A stretch of DNA of 64,000 nucleotides, from positions 496,001-560,000 of the forward strand of contig OZ241359.1 in the NCBI GenBank assembly GCA_965199705.1, written 5' to 3'. The stretch's first letter is position 1. Each line of letters begins with the position of its first letter. Both the position numbers and the translations under genes were made by a program. This DNA is from Azophilus sp965199705 (lineage in GTDB: Bacteria > Pseudomonadota > Gammaproteobacteria > Pseudomonadales > Azotimanducaceae). Below, piece after piece: positions 26,772-33,434 of the stretch. The notes below the pieces were generated by a model, which was not told the origin of the DNA, did no database searches, and saw nothing but the letters and a program-made list of their open reading frames with translations.

Positions 26772-27013
26772 CCCGAATATTGCACCAGGGCGCTGATAGA
26801 TTGGGCTGATTTTATTGATCTTTCAATTGGTTGTCTTTGATATTGAAGCTCTGTGCCGGTTACAAACTGCGCTTGCCGCGCGCTCGCTTGTCTTTTGCCC
26901 GTCTGCGCGTCCATGCTCCCTCGACCATAGGCGTGGCTATGCTCTCGGTCGCGAGCACACGCAGACGGACAAAATCCGGCGCGATCATCACGGCCCCTGG
27001 TGCAATATTCGGG
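26772..27013. mobile_element. 242-bp MITE-like element with terminal inverted repeats
   Basis: The gap between the barrel gene and ggt is bounded by a perfect 19-bp inverted repeat: CCCGAATATTGCACCAGGG at 26772-26790 and its complement at 26995-27013. Similarity continues more loosely inward for about another 25 bases. A second internal inverted pair, TTGCCCGTCTGCG (about 26895) and CGCAGACGGACAA (about 26960), and a central hairpin CATAGgcgtggCTATG let almost the whole element fold back. No gene fits. A 25-base piece of the left end recurs at 37158 (22 of 25 identical). These are features of a non-autonomous transposable element or a large intergenic repeat; no target duplication could be confirmed. 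Confidence 0.65.
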
Positions 27014-27022
27014 TGTTAGTCC

Positions 27023-28585
27023 GTGAAGCTTGACCCGTCCTCGCCGCCGGGTAGATCACCTGTATGCGCTGCCAACATGGTGGCGGCGTCACAACCGCTG
27101 GCGGTCCAGGCTGGACTGGACGCCTTGCGCGACGGCGGTAACGCCGTGGATGCCGCGCTCGCTGCGGCCATCACGCTGACAGTTGTGGAGCCGGCCAACA
27201 ATGGTGTGGGCGGGGATGCCTTCGCGCAGGTCTGGGACGGGCAGCAACTGGTTGGCTTGAACGCTTCCGGTCGGGCGCCAGAGGGCTGGAATCCGGCGCG
27301 CTTTGCCGGGCGCAAGACCATGCCTCGGCTGGGCTGGGATTCGGTGACGGTTCCCGGCGCCATCAGCGCCTGGGTAGCGCTCTCCGACCGCTTTGGTCAC
27401 TTGCCCTTCACGCGGTTGTTTGACGCCGCCATTCACTATGCGCGGGTTGGCTTTCAGGTTGGCCCCAAGACGGCGGAGATCTGGTCGCGCGCTCAGGCCA
27501 GATATGCCGACTTCCCGGACTTTGCAGAGCACTTCCTGCCGGCGCCGAAAGCCGGGCGCCGCGTCTGCCGGCCAGCGCTCGCCAGAACCTTGCAGGAACT
27601 GGCCGACAGCCACGGCAGCAGCTTTTACACCGGTGCTATCGCTGCCCGAATCGAGCGCGCCGCCATCGCTGCCGGCGGCGCCATGCGGCGAACAGATCTC
27701 GCCAACCATCGGGCGGAGTGGGTCACGCCACTCAGGCAACCCTACCGAAAGGCGCTGGTGCACGAGCTGCCGCCCAACGGCCAGGGCATCGCCGCCCTGG
27801 TCGCCCTCGGCATCCTGCAACACCGCGAGCTGGAGCCGCTTGACTCGGCAAACGGCGTACACCTGGTCCTGGAGGCGACGCGCATCGCTATCCGGGCTGC
27901 GTTCGAGCACGTCGCCGAGCCGCAGAGTCTCGCCGTCGCCGCAGAAGCGTTACTGGACCCGACCTTGCTGGCCAGGCTGGCAGAAGGGATCACGGACCGG
28001 GCTGCGCCCAGGCCGCCGGCCATCCTGCCGACCAACCAGGATACGGTTTGTCTGGCGGCAGCCGATTCGAGCGGCATGATGGTGTCATTCATCCAGTCGA
28101 ACTACGAAGGCTTCGGTTCGGGCATCGTCATCCCCGATAGCGGCATCGCCATGCACAATCGAGGCGCCGGTTTCTCATTGACGCCTGGCCATCCAAACCA
28201 GGTGGGGCCAGGCAAGCGGCCGTTTCACACCATCATCCCTGGCTTCGTGACCGAATCGGGCAAGCCTCGCCTTGCTTTCGGCCTGATGGGCGGGCACATG
28301 CAGCATCAGGGGCACGTGCAGATGGTGCAACGGATCCTCGGCCACGGACAGGACCCGCAGGCCGCCAGCGACGCACCTCGCTGGCACATCACGCCCGACG
28401 ATCGCGTGCTACTCGAACCCGGCTTCGACGCTTCGATAGTCGCAGACCTGGCCAGGCGAGGCCACAGGGTGGCATTGCATCAGAACCTGGCCACCTTTGG
28501 CGGCGCCCAGCTGATCCTCAGAACCGAAGACGGCTATATCGGCGGTTCAGACCATCGCAAGGAAGGCCAGGCGGCCGGCTTTTGA
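27023..28585 (+). CDS. Gamma-glutamyltransferase family protein (YwrD-like)
   Basis: N-terminal nucleophile hydrolase of the gamma-glutamyltranspeptidase family. The 520-residue product from GTG 27023 begins with VAASQPLAVQAGLDALRDGGNAVDAALAAA and GVGGDAFAQVWDG, typical of the large subunit. The expected self-cleavage point is at the Thr of NQDTVCLAAAD, followed by MVSFIQSNYEGFGSGIVIP, GKRPFHTIIPGF and LMGGHMQHQGHVQ. The TTHxSV sequence of classical enzymes is replaced by a DTVxL form, as in the YwrD-type subgroup. No signal peptide is seen, so it should be cytoplasmic, unlike E. coli Ggt; the substrate is unknown. Confidence 0.88.
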   Translation: MKLDPSSPPGRSPVCAANMVAASQPLAVQAGLDALRDGGNAVDAALAAAITLTVVEPANNGVGGDAFAQVWDGQQLVGLNASGRAPEGWNPARFAGRKTMPRLGWDSVTVPGAISAWVALSDRFGHLPFTRLFDAAIHYARVGFQVGPKTAEIWSRAQARYADFPDFAEHFLPAPKAGRRVCRPALARTLQELADSHGSSFYTGAIAARIERAAIAAGGAMRRTDLANHRAEWVTPLRQPYRKALVHELPPNGQGIAALVALGILQHRELEPLDSANGVHLVLEATRIAIRAAFEHVAEPQSLAVAAEALLDPTLLARLAEGITDRAAPRPPAILPTNQDTVCLAAADSSGMMVSFIQSNYEGFGSGIVIPDSGIAMHNRGAGFSLTPGHPNQVGPGKRPFHTIIPGFVTESGKPRLAFGLMGGHMQHQGHVQMVQRILGHGQDPQAASDAPRWHITPDDRVLLEPGFDASIVADLARRGHRVALHQNLATFGGAQLILRTEDGYIGGSDHRKEGQAAGF

Positions 28586-28683
28586 TCGCACAGCCCCAAC
28601 CCAACCATCACCCAACCCAACCATCATTTGACAAACTGTTGGCGACAAAATCTAATGGCGCGCCTCTTTCGTGGAGGTCAGAT

Positions 28684-28770
28684 GCCGAGGTGGTGAAATT
28701 GGTAGACACGCTAGCTTCAGGTGCTAGTGGAGGTAACTCCGTGGAGGTTCGAGTCCTCTCCTCGGCACCA
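28684..28770 (+). tRNA. tRNA-Leu (anticodon CAG)
   Basis: 87-base class II tRNA with encoded CCA. Acceptor stem GCCGAGG pairs with CCTCGGC, discriminator A, then CCA (28768-28770). Anticodon stem CTAGC/GCTAG holds the loop TTCAGGT, giving anticodon CAG. The long variable arm GGAG-gtaa-CTCC is as expected for Leu, and the T arm GGAGG-TTCGAGT-CCTCT is intact. It lies directly before the RNase R-like gene, the same order as in Pseudomonas (tRNA-Leu, rnr, rlmB). Confidence 0.97.
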
Positions 28771-28853
28771 TGATTTGACTGTCGCCTTGCCCTTCCTGGC
28801 GATCACGCATAACTGCCCGTCCGCTCCAGCCCGGGCCGCTCCCCGGCACTGTT

Positions 28854-30398
28854 GTGGCTGCTGAGTCCACCTTGAGCCGGGCGGTTGCCGCCGTGCTCGC
28901 AGCACACGAGATTCCCACCCGTTGGCGGGGCGCCCAGGCGGCGGCGCAGTCTGCCGCGGCTCGGATCACGCAACACGCGCAATCCGCCAGGGCGGACTTC
29001 AGAGACTTGCCACTGGTGACTATCGACGGTGCTGACGCGCGCGATTTTGACGACGCTGTCTATGCCGAGTCCGCCCGCCGGGGCTGGCGCCTGCTGGTCG
29101 CCATTGCCGACGTCGCCGAATACGTGCAAGCAGACAGCCGCCTCGATCACTGTGCGCGGGAAAGAGGCGCCTCGGTCTATTTCCCCGGCCGGGTGCTGCC
29201 GATGCTGCCGGAAGTGTTGTCAAACGGCGTCTGTTCGCTCACCCCGAACAGCGATCGCCTGGCCCTCGTCTGCGACATGCAGATCAACCGGGATGGAAGC
29301 ATCCTGGAGTATCGGTTTGTCGAAGCTGTCATCCGCTCTCAACGCAGGCTGACCTATTCCGAAGTGGAAACCTTGCGTCAGCATCAGTTTGCCGGGTTGG
29401 CGGCGCCGGTGGCGGCGTCCCTCGAAGCCCTTCATGGCGTATATCGTGCGCTGCACAAGGCACGCAAGGCGCGGGGCGCACTGGACATCGAGATCGGCGA
29501 CGGACGCCCGCAAACCGAAGGCGGCGAAGTGGTTCGCATCGTGCCGGTCAAGCGCCTGCAATCGCACCGTTTGATTGAAGAAGCGATGATCGCGGCCAAT
29601 CACTGCGCCGCCCGCTTTGTTGAAGAGGCCGGCGCGACAGCGCTGCACCGGGTGCATCCGCCGCCGGAACCGGAGAAGGCAGCGGAGCTGCGAAACCTCT
29701 TGACCGGCATTGGTCTGCCTTCGCCGGGACGCAAGCCGAGGGCCGCAGACCTGCAACGGTGCCTGACGGCCGCCAACGCCCGGGCCGACGGCTGGCTGGC
29801 GCACCGGTTGATCCTGCGGAGTCTCGGCCAGGCCAGATATACGCCAGACAATCAGGGCCACTTTGCGCTTGCCCTGGATTACTATGCACACTTCACTTCG
29901 CCCATACGCCGCTACCCTGATCTGCTGCTGCACCGCACACTGAAGGGCCTGCTGCGTGATGGCAAGGCGCCGGAACCGGTCGCGGACCCGGAGTTGCTGG
30001 GCCAGGAAGCCTCTGCCGCCGAGCGGCGTGCAGAAGCGGCCGAGCGCAATCTGGATGCCTGGCTCAAGTGCAGCTTTCTGGCCTCCCGGTTGGGTGACAC
30101 CTTTGCCGCACGGGTTGCCGGCGTGACGGATTTCGGCCTCTTTGCCGAGCTGGATGATTTCTACGTTCAGGGATTGGTGCACGTCTCGATGCTCGGCGAT
30201 GAGTATTTTCGCTCTGCCGCGCCTCTCGCCCTGACGGGTGAAGCGAGCGGCAAGCGCTTTGCGCTGGGCGATGCGCTTGCAGTTCAGCTGGTTCGGGTTG
30301 ACCCGGAAGCGGGGCGCCTGGAACTGGTGCTGCCAAACACGGTTGCCAGGCCGCCCGGGCGCCGCGGCAGGAGCCGTTATGGGCGCCTGCGCCGATGA
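28854..30398 (+). CDS. rnr: RNase R/RNB-family exoribonuclease lacking N-terminal cold-shock domains
   Basis: 3'-5' exoribonuclease of the RNase II/R family. The catalytic RNB domain is complete: LPLVTIDGADARDFDDAVYAE holds the metal-binding Asp cluster, and FHTSPIRRYPDL-type catalysis is seen as YAHFTSPIRRYPDLLLHRTL. An S1 domain follows (FAARVAGVTDFGLFAELDDF). The protein is about 514 residues against roughly 750-820 for RNase R; the helix-turn-helix and both cold-shock domains are missing, as is the Lys-rich tail. An in-frame TGA at 28776 and the tRNA gene just upstream leave no room for them. The GTG at 28854 is the likely start. Stop overlaps rlmB by 4 bases. Confidence 0.88.
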   Translation: MAAESTLSRAVAAVLAAHEIPTRWRGAQAAAQSAAARITQHAQSARADFRDLPLVTIDGADARDFDDAVYAESARRGWRLLVAIADVAEYVQADSRLDHCARERGASVYFPGRVLPMLPEVLSNGVCSLTPNSDRLALVCDMQINRDGSILEYRFVEAVIRSQRRLTYSEVETLRQHQFAGLAAPVAASLEALHGVYRALHKARKARGALDIEIGDGRPQTEGGEVVRIVPVKRLQSHRLIEEAMIAANHCAARFVEEAGATALHRVHPPPEPEKAAELRNLLTGIGLPSPGRKPRAADLQRCLTAANARADGWLAHRLILRSLGQARYTPDNQGHFALALDYYAHFTSPIRRYPDLLLHRTLKGLLRDGKAPEPVADPELLGQEASAAERRAEAAERNLDAWLKCSFLASRLGDTFAARVAGVTDFGLFAELDDFYVQGLVHVSMLGDEYFRSAAPLALTGEASGKRFALGDALAVQLVRVDPEAGRLELVLPNTVARPPGRRGRSRYGRLRR

Positions 30399-31210
30399 GC
30401 CTGGTGTATGGCCTGCATCCGGTCGAAGCGCTGTTGACGGAGGCGCCGCAGAGGGTGCGCACCTTGCTGCTGCAACAGAATCGGCGCGACGCACGCACGG
30501 CACACCTGCAAGGCCTCGCCCGCTCGAATCGGGTGCGCTGCCAGTATGTGCCGAGACAACGCCTGGACCGGATGGCCGGCGCCGGGCATCAGGGCGTGGT
30601 TGCGCTTTGCCACGCACGAGCGCTCAGCACGGAAGCCGATTTCGAGGACGCCTTTGAGGGCTGGCCAACGCCAAGGCTGTTCGTGGCGCTGGAAGGGGTA
30701 ACAGACGCGCGCAATCTCGGGGCCTGCATCCGCAGCGCCAGCGGCGCCGGCGCCCAGGCCGTTCTGCTGCCAAAACGACGCACGGCGCCGGTCAATGAGG
30801 CGGCGCTGAAGGCGGCCGCCGGCAGCGCCGAACGCATCATGCTGGTCGAGGTCAGCAATCTGGTGCGACGTCTGCAATGGCTGAAGCGGCAAGGCGTCGA
30901 GGTGGTCGGCGCCGACCCGCAGGCGCCCGGCATCTGGGCGGACGTGGATTTCACGGGTAACATGACGCTGGTGTTCGGCAGCGAAGGCGAGGGCTTGCGG
31001 CACAGCACCCGGCATGCCTGCGATCAACTCGCGGCCATTCCGATGGCGGGTCACGGCGGCAGTCTCAATGTGGCGGTAGCAACCGGCGTGTTGCTGTTCG
31101 AAGCCGTCCGTCAACGACTGACTGCCATTGCCGGCCCCGACAGGCTGTCGGGCTTGCGCCCTGAATCCGGCAATATCAGCAATAGAGGTGACAAGGGGAG
31201 TTCTGCATGA
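30395..31210 (+). CDS. rlmB: 23S rRNA (guanosine-2'-O-)-methyltransferase RlmB
   Basis: SPOUT-class methyltransferase for Gm2251 of 23S rRNA. The 271-residue product has the N-terminal substrate-binding domain starting VYGLHPVEALL, motif 1 LEGVTDARNLGACIRSASGAGA, motif 2 LVFGSEGEGLR and motif 3 IPMAGHGGSLNVAVATGVLLFE, which form the knotted SAM site. An unusual C-terminal tail of about 25 residues follows the last helix. Translation is probably coupled to the upstream exoribonuclease (ATGA overlap) and to the downstream dehydrogenase (ATGA overlap at 31207). Confidence 0.95.
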   Translation: MSLVYGLHPVEALLTEAPQRVRTLLLQQNRRDARTAHLQGLARSNRVRCQYVPRQRLDRMAGAGHQGVVALCHARALSTEADFEDAFEGWPTPRLFVALEGVTDARNLGACIRSASGAGAQAVLLPKRRTAPVNEAALKAAAGSAERIMLVEVSNLVRRLQWLKRQGVEVVGADPQAPGIWADVDFTGNMTLVFGSEGEGLRHSTRHACDQLAAIPMAGHGGSLNVAVATGVLLFEAVRQRLTAIAGPDRLSGLRPESGNISNRGDKGSSA

Positions 31211-32088
31211 GCGAGTTCAAGGACAAGGTGGTGATCGTGACCGGCGCCGGCGGTGGCCTGGGCAAGGCGCATGCGCTGGAGTTTGCGCGCCGGGGCGCGA
31301 AGGTGCTGGTCAATGATCTCGGCGGCGCCGGCGATGGCACGGGGTCCGGGGACATGGCTGACGCCGTGGTGGCGGAAATCCGGGAAGCCGGCGGCATTGC
31401 GATCGCCAACAAGGCTTCGGTCGCCGACCGCGCCGGCGCCAGATCCATCGTTGATGACGCGGTCGCCGAGTTCGGCACCGTCGATATCCTGGTCAACAAT
31501 GCCGGCATCCTGCGCGACAGGAGTTTCAAGAAGATGCCCCTGGATGACTGGGACGTGGTGATGAACGTACATCTGAACGGCACCGCCTATGTCACCCATG
31601 CGGCCTGGCCGATCATGTACGACAAGGGCTTCGGTCGGATCGTGATGACCAGCTCTACCTCCGGTATCTACGGCAACTTCGGGCAGGCCAACTATGGCGC
31701 GGCCAAGATGGGCATGTTGGGATTCATCAATGTGCTGGCCATCGAGGGCGCAAGCAAGAACGTGCGGGTGAATGGCCTGGCGCCTGGCGCGGCTACGCGC
31801 CTGATCGCCACGATTCCCGGGCGTCAGGATCTGGATGCGGATAACCCGCCACCCGATGTCCATCCCCGACTGGTGACCCCGGCCGTGCTGCTGCTGTGCA
31901 GCGAGGATGCGCCGTCCGGCAAGGTGATCCAGGCTGGCATGGGCCGCTTTTCCACGTGCGCCATCTTCAACAACGATGATGTTGACCTCGGCACGGATGT
32001 GACCTACGAGGATGTGCTGGCGCACAAGGACGCCGTGCTGGACATGAGCGGCGCACGAGAGGGCTGGAGCGCGAGGCGCGGCGGATGA
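31207..32088 (+). CDS. Short-chain dehydrogenase similar to MFE-2 3-hydroxyacyl-CoA dehydrogenase domain
   Basis: NAD(P)-dependent short-chain dehydrogenase/reductase of 293 residues. Visible: cofactor motif TGAGGGLGKAHA (about residues 12-23), NNAG in ILVNNAGILRD, and the catalytic Ser...Tyr-x-x-x-Lys in SSTSGIYGNFGQANYGAAK. The extended N-terminal loop VNDLGGAGDGTGSG resembles the dehydrogenase part of peroxisomal multifunctional enzyme 2, which acts on 3-hydroxyacyl-CoA, and similar bacterial proteins; the exact substrate is unknown. It overlaps rlmB by 4 bases, yet rlmB relatives normally continue into rpsF, so this and the next two genes look inserted. Confidence 0.88.
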   Translation: MSEFKDKVVIVTGAGGGLGKAHALEFARRGAKVLVNDLGGAGDGTGSGDMADAVVAEIREAGGIAIANKASVADRAGARSIVDDAVAEFGTVDILVNNAGILRDRSFKKMPLDDWDVVMNVHLNGTAYVTHAAWPIMYDKGFGRIVMTSSTSGIYGNFGQANYGAAKMGMLGFINVLAIEGASKNVRVNGLAPGAATRLIATIPGRQDLDADNPPPDVHPRLVTPAVLLLCSEDAPSGKVIQAGMGRFSTCAIFNNDDVDLGTDVTYEDVLAHKDAVLDMSGAREGWSARRGG

Positions 32089-32158
32089 CTTCCAGAATCA
32101 GTGCGTTGCAGCGTTCTGGTCGCTGGTCAATGCAGTACAAGCGGGACGGCCTGTACAA

Positions 32159-32182
32159 ACTGACAGATAGACTGACAGACAG
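32159..32182 (+). repeat. Short tandem repeat in the leader of the EthD-like gene
   Basis: Two adjacent 12-base units, ACTGACAGATAG and ACTGACAGACAG, sit just before the ribosome site AAAGGAG of the next gene. They place a C-poor, A/G-rich tract at the 5' end of the likely mRNA. A different GACAG-containing tandem repeat lies in front of the TonB-dependent receptor gene at 51114. Confidence 0.6.
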
Positions 32183-32196
32183 AAAGGAGACGCGCC

Positions 32197-32574
32197 ATGC
32201 CGAGTTTTGTCCTGATCGGGCTGTGTGAGCCGCCAACGCCAGAGGACGCCGCCGCATTTGAAGAGTGGTTTCTCGGCCAACACATTGAAGATACCGCCAA
32301 GTGTCCGAACTTCGTGCGCGGTCGGGTCTTCAAGCTGGCTGGCCCGCATCTGGAGCTGGAGACGCCTGCGGCGTATCTCTCGCTTTACGAGGTGGAAGCG
32401 CCGAGCTATGCGGAGGCAGAACGGGTTCTGAACGCCTGGCAGGCTGACCCTGAAGCCTGGCCGGGTCGGGCGCGTCATCTGCAAACCGCAGAACGACTGG
32501 GCGAGATGCCGCTGGCCGTCAAGGGTTCCGGCTGGTACGAACTCATCGCCTCCTACGACGGTCCCGGCGGCTGA
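32197..32574 (+). CDS. EthD-like ferredoxin-fold protein
   Basis: A 125-residue protein that looks like a dimeric alpha/beta-barrel (EthD/DUF4286-like) protein: it starts FVLIGLCEPPTPEDAAAFEEWFLGQHIEDTAK, the pattern of a beta strand followed by the WY/F-x-x-x-H motif of the fold, and later has YLSLYEVEAPSYAEAERVL. Such proteins often assist degradation of aromatic or steroid-like compounds, but the role here is unknown. Its ATG has a good ribosome site (AAAGGAG) seven bases upstream. It is flanked by two dehydrogenases in the same direction. Confidence 0.65.
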   Translation: MPSFVLIGLCEPPTPEDAAAFEEWFLGQHIEDTAKCPNFVRGRVFKLAGPHLELETPAAYLSLYEVEAPSYAEAERVLNAWQADPEAWPGRARHLQTAERLGEMPLAVKGSGWYELIASYDGPGG

Positions 32575-32625
32575 TTGCCCGACAAGCTGCTATCCTGAGC
32601 GCATCGCTGCCGCCGGCCCGCGCTC

Positions 32626-33402
32626 ATGTCTGACTATCCCCTGCCCAATGTCTCCGCTGATCTCTCCGGTCGCGTCGCGTTGATTACCGGCGCCACCTCT
32701 GGTCTCGGCCGCCGCTTTGCACAGGTGGTCGCCGCCTGTGGCGCCAAGGTTGCGGTCACTGGCAGGCGCGAGGAACGGTTGCACGGGCTGGCGCAGGAAA
32801 TCCGCGCAGCCGGCGGCGTTGCCGAGCCGATACAGCTGGACATGCAAAGCAATGATTCCATGCTCGCCTGCGTGGAGCAGGCCGAGGCGGCGCTGGGCGT
32901 CATCGACATACTCGTCAATAACGCCGGCATCCCGGACGCGCAGCGCGCGCACAAGATGCCGCTTGCGCTGATCGATGCCGTCTTTGACACCAACCTGCGC
33001 GGCCCCTACATACTTTCCTGCGAAATCGCGCGCCGGTTGATTGCCGCAAAGATGCCCGGGCGCATGGTCAATATCTCCTCCGTCGGCGGCTTCCATTACG
33101 CCGGCAACGGCGCGGCGCTTTACTCGATTACCAAGTCCGCCATCGTGCGCATGACGGAGTGCCTGGCAGTCGAATGGTCCCGGTTCAACATCAACGTCAA
33201 CGCCATTGCGCCCGGCGCCTTCCACTCGGAAATGATGGACGGCATGCTCGCTCGCATGGGCGACATCAGCAAGGCCTTCCCGCGCGGGCGCATCTGCGAC
33301 CCTGCCGAGATGGACAGCACCCTGCTGTATTTCCTGTCGCCCGCCTCCAATGCCGTGACCGGAACCTGCATCAAGATCGACGACGGGCAAGGATCGAGGT
33401 AG
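32626..33402 (+). CDS. Short-chain dehydrogenase/reductase
   Basis: A 258-residue SDR oxidoreductase. Cofactor motif TGATSGLGRRFA (about residues 22-33), NNAG in ILVNNAGIPDA, and the catalytic Ser and Tyr-x-x-x-Lys in SSVGGFHYAGNGAALYSITK. The C-terminal TGTCIKIDDGQGS is the usual SDR end. Arg36 region of TGRREERL favours NADP. Substrate cannot be told. It ends 32 bases before glnE, with which it may share a transcript. Confidence 0.88.
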   Translation: MSDYPLPNVSADLSGRVALITGATSGLGRRFAQVVAACGAKVAVTGRREERLHGLAQEIRAAGGVAEPIQLDMQSNDSMLACVEQAEAALGVIDILVNNAGIPDAQRAHKMPLALIDAVFDTNLRGPYILSCEIARRLIAAKMPGRMVNISSVGGFHYAGNGAALYSITKSAIVRMTECLAVEWSRFNINVNAIAPGAFHSEMMDGMLARMGDISKAFPRGRICDPAEMDSTLLYFLSPASNAVTGTCIKIDDGQGSR

Positions 33403-33434
33403 CGGCGCCGGCGCTTGCGGATCGGTGTGGGCCA

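Noticed and set aside
28771..28853. N-terminal part of RNase R hidden by a frameshift
   Set aside because: All that lies upstream is 83 bases and a tRNA; there is no space for the missing domains.
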